Part shown: positions 24,601 through 39,300 of the stretch, one piece after another | Position numbering within the stretch: the stretch's first letter is position 1 | How the letters are laid out: each line of letters begins with the position of its first letter | Assembly (NCBI GenBank): GCA_008360955.1 | Contig: LUCM01010038.1 | Location: 79,015 to 143,014, forward strand | From: Fasciolopsis buskii | Taxonomy: Eukaryota; Platyhelminthes; Trematoda; Plagiorchiida; Fasciolidae | Length of the DNA stretch: 64,000 nt | Direction of reading: 5' to 3' | Made by a program: the position numbers and the translations under genes | Notes under the pieces: generated by a model | What the model saw: the letters and a program-made list of their open reading frames with translations, nothing else | Told to the model about the DNA's origin: nothing | Databases searched by the model: none

Positions 24601-27600
24601 GAAATGGCACGTACGAAGCTCGTTAACATCCGGTTGCTGAAGCCATCTAAACCATGGCTTTTCAACGTTAATGTCGTCTCCCATCGTTGTTCAATTTTCT
24701 ATCCAGTAGCACTAAATGCACCGTAGACCTTTTAAGAGGTTTTGCAAATTTGTTTTGATCTATGATAATTCATGAAATCCAGCCGTCATACAATTGCCGT
24801 CCTTTTTACTGAACGAATCAATGTTTTCCTGGTCATCAGTTTTGTACTGTCGAAAGCGGTGTTTTGTTCTGCCTAAATTATACTTAGTAGTGTTCTGCAC
24901 AATGCACTGTGCAATAATTCTTCTGAAAGCGGTCACCCTGTCCCCTTATCATCCCAAGGGAAAAATTGGCTCCCGGTATGGCACCATGGTTAACTATGAA
25001 AAGATAGTACTCTAGAAACTTTCGTTCAATTGGTTCTAAGAATTGTCTTCTTTAAATGATATTTCATTCGGCCAATCCTTATTGGCAGTCGCCTTTCATG
25101 TTGGCGCTGTCGACCCGCTGTTGGCTGTTCTTATCCCGTAGTTCTGTTAAACTTAGCATTCACGTCGACTGTCGACAAGGCTGTCTCATCAGAAATGCAG
25201 GTTGCCTGTTGGCAAATGACTAACTTACACTTTTACAATAATGATGTATTGTTTCTTGTGACTGGATGTGATTACCGCTAAAACCCTTATCATCTTGCTG
25301 GTGTCTTTTTGTTTTTTTCCAGTCAAGTTCCTGGTACACGCGATGGTTCCAGCTCATTTCTTTCTGCAGACCAGCCTGTACTTTTGGCCCAACTTTCGGT
25401 AAGTCTAATTTTCCATATCCCCTCACTCGTCTTATTATCAAGGCATTCATCGCGGAAGTGGGTGCTTTTAGTTAGACAAAATGAACTCTTATCCAGCTGT
25501 GCAAAGTCGAACTGTATGGTTCTATTACGGTGAATGTGACATAGTATCAGGTTAGTGAGTGGATGCACATGTGCGTATGCATGTATCCGGGATAGAAAAG
25601 TAGTCGTATTTCAGAAAGTCGGAGTAGTAGTTTCGGCTTAGTTCTTTAATGACTACAATTACAAAACTAGTAGGTTGCTCGAATGCCCCCCTAAAGTGCA
25701 AATACATATGTACTCAAACTCTGTTCCGTGCTTGCGAGCGTACCCGCTGGCTGTAACACAGATGACGGTCGTATGTTCTGAGGGCTGTTGAGTGAATCTG
25801 CTTATCAAATTACCATTATTGGGCTGGGGCGCCGGTTACTAAACCTTACGCTGGCTACCTTAGGGTCGCTTATTGAATTCACGGGAGTCCGTTTTATAAT
25901 GAAGCACATCGCGAGAGTAATGCCTGGGTTGTACATTTCTTTCATTCTTGTTGGCAATTGGCAGAGGAGTTTGTCTACTTTGATCGGGATCCGGATTGCA
26001 CAACCATGAAGTTCGTTGTGCGTATTGGGGGTATTGGGGTACTCTCCATTCTATCGGCCCGAATAACTGTTCTTTGACTCGTTTGCCCCTTTGTGATGTA
26101 ATACTCTGTGTCACGTGTTTTAATAGAATCTACCAGAATCTAGACTAATGCCCTGCAACACTGCAAAATCGATATTGCGATTTAATGTTTCCTCAGGAAA
26201 GGTGCGCCATATTTGTCATTGTGGGTGGCGATGTGATACTGGATTATCCGCCTCTCGCGCAAAGGTTATATGCTTAGTTATTCGCTATATGGTTTGTCGT
26301 TACGATTAGTCAGATACCTTTACGACTATAGTTAGACTCTGTTCTTGTTGTTTTCTACTAGGCTCCAGAATATCCATTCGCTCGCCTAAATTCTGATATT
26401 TCCGTGTTGTTTCTTCAAGTAATTGTTTCTTCAAGCAGTGTGTGTTCGTCCATTCTCGATTCCAAAACAGACTGATGCACACTCTTTTCCGATGTATCAA
26501 TCCAAACCTCATGCTTCATGTGAATCGAGGACGACCAGCGAACGTGAACTGTGCTGTTTTTTCCTCTCGGAATCGCTTGCATCTCGCCCCATACTCTTTG
26601 GTGGTACTCAGTGGGGCACTGTACTTACCTGGCGTCTGGATCCATTTCTGTCGCTGGTGAATTCAGGTCAAGCACCTGGTACCCTCCAAAGCCAATGTGC
26701 GTGCCACCTAGTGTGAATCAGGATCGTATGTTAGTCTGTATGCTACATACTTTTGGTTGCTTTGCTGTTTACGTTCACTGCTTGTCACTAACAGTGCTAT
26801 TTGTGGAACAGTAAATCTTGGTACTTGTTGCCAAAAATACAACCACACTCTGGGGAAATATAGAGAACAGCTGCGATGATCCACTTAAATTTTCCACCTA
26901 GGGGAAATTCAGGCTCATGATGATTACGATTCCTTTCTTATTAGAGTGATTCAGTCGAGTACTATCAGTGCCTCAAATGAGTAGGCGCTTGAAGGTCTAG
27001 GGATTGCTTGATAATTCTTAAAACCAATGCCCTCGTTAAGCACATCCACGTCGTTTTGTTGAAGCTCGACCCCTTTTTGTCCGCGGTTGAAACCTTTGTG
27101 ATTCACCGCTAGGATATTTGATAGCGCCGATCCTTGTTGGTATTGTGGGCATTGGAGGATAATAACCCTTCCAGTCCACTTAGATTGGTTGACGACAGTG
27201 GTTTGACTGCAGTGATTAGACACGGAGTAAGATCATCGCCATCTTTCTCGCAGTGGGGTATTTTATTCTAAAAGAGGACTGCGAATGGAACTTTTGAATC
27301 TAGGGGAACTGTTTCTTCCGAATAGTTCAGAAAGCGTGTGAACGGGAATAAAAGTCATCGGCCGTCAACGGATCGCAGACGTCCATTCTCGTTCTATTGC
27401 CTAACAGGTGACCTTCCTGCCAAGGTTTCATAATGGGGCCACAAAGACAAGGCCTTTTTCTGTTCTGGTCAACTTTTCAACACCTCACTCACAAGCGAAC
27501 CATGGATCGTAATGAATAATTGATGCCATGGATGAATAGCATGAACTAATGAGCAAAATAAATGGTTCGATTTTCCTCTTTCTTATCGTTTTCTGTGGTC

Positions 27601-30600
27601 ATGTTTCTAGTCGTATTGTGAAGAACACACTTGTGTTATAGTCTGCACCAGCTAGTCCCGTGTGCTAAGCATGGGGTGTTAGTGATTATGTGGTAGCTTT
27701 TTGCACTTTTGGTATCTGATAACGCGGTATGTTGTCCTGCCCACATAGATTGACACACACGTGTCTTGTTTGGTACGGACTGAAAAAGTTGGGCAAATTT
27801 ATTGAACGATCGTACTACGCACAATCACAGCCAAACTCTTAACGTCCTTCTCTCTCTTTCTTTCTTGCGAAACAGCCCCGATATCCCCGACATCTCACGC
27901 TGACCTTTCCGACGTATGGCATCGATATTCTCCCGTAAGACCTCTCGACTTATGGGAAGTGAGTACGAAGACTCATTTGGCAATTCGCTAATCACCTTTG
28001 ACAATGTAAAATACTCTACTCGTCAGATATCTAGATATTTGAAGTTTGCTCATTTTTTGTTCCAACAATCGACTGTCGTACTACTGCCGATGTGAACCAA
28101 CTGCTATTACTCCACTGATTGAAGTCGTTAGATGCGAGACTGTTGATATCAAAAAAATAACTGAAAGCGTTTACCTTGTTTTAGGTACAAAGCCCGAATC
28201 CAATTCCATGCTCGTCGTCTTGGTGGCAGACAGCGGTCCACTCTCGACACCCTTCCCTGATTGCGACAAACCTATTTATACCGTAACTCAAGATGAGCTC
28301 ATTGGTTATTGTCGAAATGAGTGCCTGGGACTGTGATATCCTTCAATGTGCTCTTACGTTCGATAAAAAAACCCGGGGAACAGTAAATAGTGAAGTTGGT
28401 CAAACCTTTTGCCTCACATCTGACATCTGTCAGCCTACGCTGCCAGAAAGTTACCTTTTCAATGTCCTTTCTTCGGAACATAAAATAAATCTAGGTTTAT
28501 TGTAAACAAACACTTTTTTGATAGTCGACTGTCATAGACTACTTGTTTGGGTACCGCAGTAAACAGAACTGTTTACAATTTGAGGACGACTATATGATAT
28601 CCAGATAGCGGACTGCCTTGGGGCTCACGGCCACGTCGGATGTATCGGGGTCTTCTGAAGTGCACCAGTAACCTGAGTTCAGACCGTGCGCTGAACAACT
28701 GCATCTCAGGTACGAAGAATATGGTAAACAGAATCAGTGTGAGAATGAAATAAAGACGTATTTCCTGTTTTGTTTTGTGTAGATGTTTGCGAATACAATT
28801 CTATCATCCACTTCTATTTCACGTTGAACTCTGTTTTTTTTTGGCGCAGTGGTGTTAAGTTACCGGACCAGGCTAAAACCAATGACTTTTCTACGAAACC
28901 ACAATGAGTCTTTTGATGTCCAGAGCTCAACGTATAAAGCAGCGGGATGAAGGGTTTGGCTTCCCAAACCACCCGGAACCGTTGACTGATTGTTCATTTC
29001 ATCTGCCCTCCGGATAAAGTTAAAAATGCTAGGTGGTCCGAACATCTTTCCGCCACACGTGGCGGTAAACATGGCACTTGTGTTTTTCATGCCCTATCTG
29101 TTGCTAGTTCGGAACTGGGTTTTTGGGAACTCGAGGGAGATCGCTGATCATTCGCCTTTGCCACGGACTTTGGTGGAGTCGCGTACGCCACGAGAAAGCA
29201 ATGAACAAGTCTTCTTAAGCGGAAGCCATTTGAGGCGTATCGTCATTTGGGAGTTCCGAAAGACGTTCTAGAGAATCAGTCATGCCGAAGTACGAAATAC
29301 CAACCACCGATCACCCTGAAGCACGTGGGGCTCATCTTTCTTTTCGTAGCCAAAATGGCTTTTATAATTGAGAGCATCATAGGTGCGTTGCTCACACAGA
29401 AGCACTTTCAACATTTTTTCATTTCACCTTTGATTATGTTCATTTATTGACCTTTTGATTGATTTAGGGAAAAGTGCAACCATATGCGCATCTTATGTTC
29501 GTTTTATGTCAGTGTGAATATTCATGCTCGATCTTCTATTTCTTCATTTTATTTATTAGGACCGGCCTTTTCAAGATGTGAAATCTCACACAAGCCAAGA
29601 TACAATCACGGTCTGTGTTCAACTTCTGCAAATGGCCTGCTCTCGAGTCCAGAATCAAACAGTTGTCCATGCAGATCGGTTGGCGTTTGGTTTATCCAGT
29701 GGTCGAATTATTGTGATTCGGCTCACTGACTTCCTTCAGGTTGCATACAGTCGTCAGACAGGGGAAAACTCGGGATTATCTGGGCTGCTTCGACTTAGCC
29801 GCCTCTCTTTAGATGGTCATGAAGGTCCGGTCACATGTCTGCTGCATCCCGCCAGCGTTGATGATCAGTATTTTCGCAGTTTGACCGAGGACAGCGAGGA
29901 AAAAACTATCACATGCACAAAATCTCAGTTTAATCCGGATCATTTGTTGTCAGGAGGGGCGGATTTTACCGTACGGCTGTGGGACTTGGATCCTTGGCGT
30001 GATCTTCAAACCGAACGTGGGCTGCGTGTTTCAGCGGGGGACTCTAATGCCATGAACACTGTCACAAACACGCCAGCTTGTCTGGCTGTATTCCGCTGTC
30101 ATGCCTCACCGTGCTTGGCTTTATCTATCGGTCCTCCGTCTAACGCGGTCCTACAGGCGGCTGCAGGCAATCCACGCTTGGCTGTTAGTAATTTCCATTT
30201 TTCAATTATTGATGGGTTTTTTATCCGCATGATTTAATTATGCTGAAAAAAACTTATTTAATTCAAGAAATTGTCCATCCATTTTAGTCATATGATAAAA
30301 TCTCAGCGTCATATGCCACCATCAAATGTGCGGTCGTATTTTACTAATTCCTCGGTGTTCGCAACATGACAAAGGCCGGAGATCTGTTCAGTAGAACAGA
30401 AAGTTGTTGCTAATTTTATACATCTTTCACTGATCATTGTTTTACTACTGTGTCAGCTATCAAATCATTTGTCATACCATACCTCAGGTCGTCCTAAAGC
30501 ATATAATCAATTTTTCAGAATACTTCGCTGTTCTCCAACGATGTACGATTAGACCACCATATAATTTCCTTTCACCTGTATTTTTGAAGCTGTACCGCTC

Positions 30601-31406
30601 TAAATTTTGTTTGATCTTTCAGTGCTGAGTTTAAACTTTTCCTAGAAAATTTTTACTAATCATCACGCGAAACGTCCCCGTAATTTGACTCCTACCAGCA
30701 CGATTTCTAAATGAAATCCACCTGTATCAACTCTGCCAAACCGTCTATAATGGCTAAACATTCCGGCGACTTCCAGTTAGTAGTGAGGTCTAGATAATTC
30801 ATTTCGAAATCGTATTAATGACAATCAGATTAGGAGATACTGGTCATGTTGGATGTCGTTTACTTGGGTAGTTTGGGCGGACATTCACTGATTACTGCGG
30901 GATATAACCGCGAGGAGATGCGGGTGATAGGAATACTGGAAGCCTTTCTGTTTAGCTTTCCAACATCTGATAGAGCCAGACTTTCAAAGATATCAAACGG
31001 GTATGGTGAGATTTTTCATTTAGATGCTGTGCTCATAATTTTTGTTCAGCTGATGATTTGCCAGCGCATTAGTACTTGCGTAGCTTGTTCAGTTTCCTTT
31101 TGTCATGAGCGCCGCTACCGATGTCTCACCTCGACTGCTTTATAGGCTTGCATTTGCTCTATCGGCGCAGACGGGTCGGTCTCTGTGATCAGCTTGCGCG
31201 AACAGCGTGTACTTCTGTCCACAACACCGTGCAGTGGAGTTTCCGGATCATCAGTCAGTGCACTAGGCTGGCGGATTCCAGAAGACTTGTTGTTTATTGC
31301 TCATGGAGACGGAGGGCTTGAGGTTTGGGACATCACCGTGGGCTACTTGGATCGGTGAGTCTCCGCTTTTTCTTGTGCAAGCTGTTTTGTTTATATATAT
31401 ATATAT

Positions 31407-31437
<31 letters not shown>

Positions 31438-34400
31438 GATTTTATGGCGGCCTAAAGGGAATAAGATCGTGTAAACAATGGAAAATTTAATCGGAATTTT
31501 CCGACTCGGTCGTCTAAAGCCACAGTTGTGGACCTGATTATAAATGATGCTGTGTGATAGTACTCGTATGATTGGGCTCCTCATGCTACCTGAAATATCT
31601 TAAAATTCTCTTTAGCTCGCTTTCAGTAGCACTTCTCATCACACTGTTAAGCGAAGGACGAGCCCAGTTCTGCAGTTAAGGTTGGGATAAGTATCGCTTA
31701 CTTTGGATATTCTCTTATATTTCCTGTGTTTGCTACATAAATCCTTATCAAAGTCTATACCATTTCCCACGTTATTTCGGAATTACGTCAAAAATACTCG
31801 GAGGTCAGCAAGAACACGTCTCTCTTTCGTAAGGCCTCACGAGGCCACACGTGCTCACTGGTTGCAGAACGCTGCACTGTCAAGCAGAGCACCTTAAGAC
31901 GCGCACGCACAATCGTTCCTATGTCCGATGGACCACGTTTCAAACCTATGCAGACGATCCCAATAAGCCAGAAGAACGACTTTTCCGGGTAATTTTGACA
32001 TACTTCTGGATATTTCTGACATAATTCTACACAAATGAAATAGTACAATGCCATCAAAGCCACAGCAAAGAAGAGAAATAGTGCGGAAGAAAGGAAGAAA
32101 AGGAGTCCGTTGTGAAAAGCTCAAGACTTGTCAGCTCTTCCAAACTGTTCCTTTATGTCGTTCACTGCCAGTGGAACCCAAGGTTCTTCTGTGGGGACCA
32201 TACCACCTGGGTATCAAACCGAAGTGAGAACTTGTCTCCCGGGCCTCCAGTCCGAGACTTATCGCCTGAACATTTGGTTTGCAAGGCAGTAGGAGGAAAT
32301 AGGGCATTCGAAAATCGTCTGGAGCTGTTCGCGTAAGTCGATTATTGCAGCTTTTGATCGAGTCAGATTGGAAGCACGTCACTTTCCGGCAACCTCATCA
32401 GAGCCAGTGGCTGACAAATTCAGTTTATTTTCACCTACCAACGTGCAATTCTCGAAGATACACATTGACGCTAGTACTGTTCGATAACAATATTACTGTG
32501 GCCCCTCATGATTAAGTATTTTCTCCGTGGGTGGCAGAGTGGATGTTCGTTCTCGGCTCATGGTGTTAAACTTTTTGGTGCGAAAAACAAATGAGTTCTC
32601 TGTTAACGCTAATGGTAAATTATCTCAAAAGGTATTTCCAGGAATTGTCATACTCTTATGACATGCTTCACGCATGACTGTGCTGGTAGGAATATGCCAC
32701 CTGTCTACTAGGGCCCACTACGTGGGTAGGTGGAGGACCGAAAATATTGACCCTGAAGCTTGGAGTGGCACTGCAGGAGGTCCCATTAAGTTGGATGTGA
32801 TGACAAGCCTTGTGACATCAAATCACCATTTGTTATCAAAGTGTCTGGATGATCTTGGATTCGAACCTCGGACTTTTTTGTTGTGACAAACACTTGACCA
32901 TCGCCGGTCATTTACGTGCTACCCGTTTCTTGGTAAAGTAATACCTAAGAAATCGCAAGGTCGCATTCCGGTGTCCATCATGGGTCTGGATGAATCTTTC
33001 CTTCTTTGATGCGGGTCATCGGAAGAGCTTCTTATGTCCAAACGCTTATCAGAACCTAAATTATCCACCCAGTGTTGTTTAATTTCGTTTAACAATTAAT
33101 ATAGCAGATGACAGTGAAAATACGTAAAGTCATCGTCAGTGCGATGACACCTTGACCAAAGATGATAAAGCATTTACAGTTCAAAGGTCAAGCTCAGCTA
33201 CTGCGGGACTTTCAAAACCATTAGCATGAACTACGAAATTTACTAGTGTTCGAAATCGTTGGAGAGGTTTGAAATTCAGCACAGCCACGTCGCATATATA
33301 ATGCGGTATACAGATTTATACCTGGACTAATTTGTTGGCTTCCGTTTTGTTTTACATTCACGGCACATTAAGACCAGCAAGTTGGACTGTAGGCGTAAAC
33401 CTTCTGACAAATGGCAGATGCAGATTTATTTGTTTTAGACGAAAATTCCACAAATCCGTAAGTTCCCAAACACATGGCATGCGACTGTATTCTGTTCTGA
33501 CGAATGGCCAGTCGAGACACGTTTATATGATACCTGATTTCGCTTTCTCTGTACCAATCGCTACGATTTTTAGACTGTGCTCGATCCGTAGTTTCATTTT
33601 TTCCACTCTCTTGCTCTTCATATCTCGCCGTTAATCTCTGTCTCACTTTCACATTCCAGTTTAGAATCTGATAGCAGTGCTCGGGATCTTTTTGAACAGG
33701 CACACTATATAGTCGAGGTGCAATCATCTTCAACTTCTTTCGATGCTTCCCTAAGTCAGTTGTCATATCAGCCATCAGTTATCGGTGCGCATCACACACG
33801 AACAAACACTTTGGTATTTGCTGGTTGTGTGAACAACTCCCACAGCTCCGGGTCAGTTTCGTGCACAGCTCCTGCCCGACTGCGACGTGCCGCACTGACG
33901 CGTCGTGCAACCTCATTACATCGCCATATACCATCCGTGCTGTTCCAAGCCATTGGCGTGACCAGTACAAACCCAACGCGTCCTCTGTCGGCAGGACCTG
34001 CCGCGTTCGTCTTTCATTGGGACACGGAAGCCATGATTTGTAAGTCATTATTTCTTCTTTATGACATTGAGGGATGATACTCTAAAGCTATCTTAAGGTT
34101 ATTTGTTTTGTTCTTTTGAAGCATTCACTTGTAACACCTTTCTCTGCTGTGACATCAGAGAATACTCATGTGAGTACAATATCCATTTCTGGGTTAACAG
34201 TTCTAAATGCGAACTAGACGTAGTTGAATGCGGTAAGACAGCCTTCTGGCCTACGAACGGCTTGACAAACGGTTTCTGTGTGGTGGTTTGCCGATTTGTA
34301 AGCTGCAGTTAACCGGCTATATTTTGATTGCTTTTTGATACCCGGTTTCTCACCTGAACACGTCAAGGAAATGGTAATCGGTGACGACGGGATTCGAACG

Positions 34401-36332
34401 TCGTAAATTCTGTCATAAACGGTTCACTCGTTTAATTCTTGGGATATTTGGGACGATGTTTGCATTTTTGTTTTTCCAATGTAAATGTGCTATGCAAATG
34501 CAATCTTTGCTGAATTCTGTGTATCCTTAATGCACAGAAGTTTTTAGTAAACCGCAAACCGAATTTGTCCATATCAACTAAATCGTGGAAGGTCGAAGCC
34601 CATCGTACACAGACGGTAGCGCTACCCGCACCACCGAATTGAATGTGGAAGTCAGAATGTGCTGTGGCATTCATCGGGAGTCAGAGGGCATCATAGTCAC
34701 TGGCAGATTTCCGAGCTTTCTCTGATTTGTATCCGTTCGGTTTCACCATTGGAGAAAGAAATAAAGTGTGCTATCGAATTCAGTAATTTACTAATAACTG
34801 TTCAAAGCAAATGGTTAAATATACGAGAATGTGTATGCTGAAGTGAGCGTTCTCCTGGGAGTAGTCAGGCGGTCAACATAGTGGGATGTCATTGTAAAAG
34901 TCCTGGATTTGAATCCCCTCATCTCTTACCAACTGCTATAATTTGCAGCCTTTATATGGTTGCGAAATCCTTTCTGAAAATGATATACTTCACCAAGTGA
35001 GTAGTACAATAAGCAGAGATGAAAGCGTTTCTTCAAAGAGTAAACTGTTGAACACATCGGGGTTACCTGTCCCTATTCTTTTGGTAAGTGTCAACAGTGG
35101 TTTCTTTATGGATTATTCAAGCATTTACGCAGCACACCAGTCTGTAACTATAAATCTGTTTACTTCCTGACATGATATCTACTTTACCCACTCTAGTCAA
35201 CATCACGGCTACTATTGGTTTTTCGTTCTAATCAATATTATTTCTAATATTTATTATTTTTGTAAAGAATTTAACTCTGTTCCTCGATCATTTAATTTCA
35301 GCTAATCTGCAGTTTGAAAATGCTGCTGTCGTTGAATCTGTGGATCAGGTATGATGGTGGCTACTTCCGTTTTTTTCAGTATCAGTTTGTTGAATTGTAC
35401 ACACATGTTTATGCCCCAGTCCTTCAGGGACCCAGGGGACCCCAGGCTTGTGCAGCTGTTCGTTGGTTTTTATCAACCACAAAGCTTTTTGTTTACTTGT
35501 CGCCAACGAATCGGGGTTTCGTTTTGCCCAAGCAATCTTCGTTTTTGTGCGGCATGTGATTATTCTGATGAAATTAGGAGTTTGCAATAGTAGGTGTGCG
35601 TTGAATCATTTCCGGTTAAAGAAAATTTGTTGTGAATTTATGTTAGTTTTTATGCATGTCTAATGCTCGACTCATCATTAAACCCAACTGGAGTAGTGTA
35701 CGGGTGTTTCTTCTTTCCTTGTGATTATCGTCAGGGTATTTTCACAATGATCTTTCTAAACTGCAAAACCGGGATGAACGAATATGTGTCCAACAGAGTC
35801 TCTAAGCTGACCGAGCTGAATTTCAACACTTTGCTTGTCGTGAGCACTGCATGGTATAGCCCTTCCATCACTGTTTTCTGCATCATCACAGATCGTTGCT
35901 TACATGACAATTGCTTGTCACGCGGAAGACTTTTTCTCGGAAGCGGCGACGTTAGTCGTCCATCTTAACAGCCTAATCACGAAAGAGCTGGTTTCGGAAG
36001 GTCACTGCATCTTGCGTTACTAATATCCATCAAACATGCATGATTAACTATTCGCTTCCTACAGAACAGTCGTCCATCCCTTAGAGGTCGATCATCTGCT
36101 GTGTAAAGATCTATGATGATTTCGAGTAAGCCAGACGAACCATTGTGTATTGTTCCCATGGTTTCCAATCTTCATTTGGCCGTTGATGGTGCTTGATGAA
36201 TCATTTCAAAGTGAACGTTGAGTCGTTACGAGCTGCAGAATAAACAAATCCATGTATATCCCGGCCTGCTTTGTGTGGCCTCAGTGCAGTACATGATCTT
36301 ATCTTACAGCTTCTTAATTGCCATGAGCCGTC

Positions 36333-36374
<42 letters not shown>

Positions 36375-39300
36375 CGCACAGGTATCAACACAGCTTGAGT
36401 ACCATCGGAATCATGGCGAAAAATGAGGACAATGAGAGAAAAAGCAGAAACGGAAACAGTGTGTAGAGCTCATGGCACATGCTAGTTCTTCTCCTTATCT
36501 CCGCATCACCGGCCATCCATCGGGATCCTTTAGTCCTCTGCAGGCTTGCTACCGCCCACTTACCCCAACCGAATTAGAGGGCTGATTTAGGAGACCCTAC
36601 CCCAAGCCTTTGACCAAATGGCCTAACTCACAAGGGAGCAGGGCTATCTGAGGGCCACCTATTGGGGGTGGTGAGTGATTGTTCTGTTCGCGCGCCCTTC
36701 GGATGGTTCTAGACACCTTGTATGCTCAGAACACCCCCCTTCACCATGGACGCCGGTGAGCATATACCGTGTACTTCGTACACTGCCTGTGGTTAGTTTG
36801 GAATCAGGGTTTAGCCAACTCCCCTAGACCGACTTACAATGACCGGTCGACCTTGTGGAGGTCGCTGGGCGTTCACCTTCGTCCTGGTACTGTAGTAGGA
36901 ACACCTCCGCCGCCAGAAAAGTGTGTAGGCCTTCCTCAGTGGAGACTATTTGAGAAGCTTGAGGGCATTTCAAAAGGTGTTCAGAGCGAGTGGCCAACTT
37001 ATAACCTGCGAAATCTACCCCGATCAGGCTGGGGCAATTGGAAGCAGATCTTATTTTGTGCTCTATTACGTGCTAATCAGCAATATATTTTTTTACGTGT
37101 TGCCATTATGAATCTGCGGTTCACTGATTTCTCAAGCCGGTTTAGACCACGTCCGGGGTGATCTCTGTACCTGGTAATATATATATATATATACTCCTTA
37201 TACGGATTTATACTGTACATGCGTTAATGAAAGTTACAGCTGACCCATCTCATAGAATTTCCCTTTGGATTGTCATGCTCATCTGTTGCGTCAGAGGTAG
37301 ACCTCCTCTAGGATCGTTTACCTGATTGTAGCTCTTCTTTTATCAGTATGAGTAATTCTTCATTAATTCTCTCTCTCTCTCAGCACGCTGTCGATTTGTT
37401 TGAGGCGACTGCAAAGTCTTTCGGGTTGCGTGGCACCACCCTGATAAAGCAGCTTAAATTATTTGTCTGCTGTATACACCCTTGGGGTCTGGATCCGGAA
37501 GCTGACAATGCAATGTTGGCATGTTTGGCCGATTTTGGTGACCAATCGAGATCTGGTAGTATGGTCAAGTTCAACAAAACGCCACTGGTGAGAGAAAGCC
37601 TCTGCTTGGGTCTGCCTTCCAAACACGGCTGTTTGAGTCTGTGTCTTCCAGGTGATTAGACCAGTATTTTGTCTTTCTTGTGACCCATCTTTCTTGTTCT
37701 GTCCTGTCCTTCAGGGATGGTTAACTGCACTGTCGAACCGTTACTGTTTGAATGTCATTAGTTCTTCGCTTATTCGGACGCATGGTCCTCTGCTAACTCA
37801 GCCTTCACTGAACTCATGTTTGAAGCATGCAGCAGGATATAATTTTTAGTCCAGACGGTTAAAATTTCATGATTGATAATGTCTTTTGAGGATTGGCAGC
37901 TCATCTGTTACTCAGCTTTCTAGAATATTTAACCAATAAGTATATCTGGATGGAATGCGGTCCGGTTTATATTATCGGGATGAGGCTCTGTGTGATACCT
38001 TACATGAAATTGTTGATAGGGAGTGTAATCGGCTGCACCCTTGATTTCCCTGCGAGCAACCTTTTAAATGATAATTTATCATTTTGTGGTCAAGGTTGTC
38101 GGACTAAATCGAAACCGTTCCTTTTTGTTGTACACATGGTCCGACGGATCAGATGTCAAGGATGTCTTCAGAAAGGTCGTGTGTGATTCCATACTACTCC
38201 TAGATTCAAGATCGTGGTTGACGGTTCGCTTCCTGGAGGCTGCAGAACTCTCCCACCCCGCTGTATTCGTGAGTAACGCATGTAGGAAAATAAAGGGGCT
38301 GGTTTTAATTGGCCAGAAAATCGGTGGTTTTTGACCACCAGTCGGTTAGACCGAGTAATTTTTAATGAAGCTATCACCAACGGTGGTCAAGTCACCAAGA
38401 AGTTCGAATCCCAGATCCGCCAATCGCTTTGGTCCCAGAACGCAACTAGCTGTCGCCCGGCTCCTTACCACATCTGACCTAATGGGAACTTATGTGATTC
38501 TATGACACTCGAAGTCCCCGGGTCACGGTTGTCGGTCCCTTCGTGTAGTAGACCCTAGTGGCTATGGGACATATTGCTTCCGCGTGTCATACATTCGCTA
38601 TCTTGAGTAAGAGTGACAGCACGCAAAATTGTTTGCAATAGAACACGTGAACTCCATATTTTACTGTGATCATTTTTCCCTGGAAATTTTTAACTATTAT
38701 CTGTTCGTTTCACATTCTAACCGTTTAATTTGACAATGAAAAAAATCGTGGTACTAGGGGGTTTCGCCGTCATTTTTATAATTTGTCTCCTCTTTTCTGC
38801 TCTCTGTCTTTTTTTCTTTTTATCTCGCTGATGCCTTTGTGTGATCGGAATTGTTTTCGGTTTTCATTCGTTCTTCTTTAGTCGCATAATACCTTTAAGT
38901 AATCATTCCTGTGTTAGCCTTGATTTCTGATGTGCGGATTGGTCCGCAGGTAGCACTATGAGTGAAGCACCTGGGTGTGCAGCCTCTATGATTACATGCT
39001 CGGTTGCACACGACCGATTTTTGCCGGAGTTCGCATCACCTGTACGTGTAATAGATGCGCGTTTGCGTCTAGTAGATTAACGACTGCAGCCGCATCTCCC
39101 ACTCGATGAATTCTTATGCTAGTTTCTGATCACCTTGTGAATCGTCATTTTCACACAGGAAGTTTGTTTACCTTGAAATCTGCCCTCTTCCGCCCAAAGG
39201 TTGGTTCTCTTCCGAAGCTGATCGATCGATCTCTCATCTTTACTCACTTTCTCACGGGATCAGTACCAATCTGATGTTGGCTGAACTCAGTATATGTGAG

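Noticed and set aside
31391..31438. TA run as a replication origin or promoter
   Set aside because: Simple TA arrays recur at several places in the window and look like ordinary microsatellites.
34122..34192. Candidate 71-nt WDR7 exon restoring phase between 34039 and 34949
   Set aside because: The length fits the phase gap, but the donor (TGG|gttaac) is weak and the translation does not resemble the family.
38150..38273. Open segment ending in a good donor (GTATTC|gtgagt)
   Set aside because: No resemblance to WDR7 and no convincing acceptor; it lies just before a SINE.
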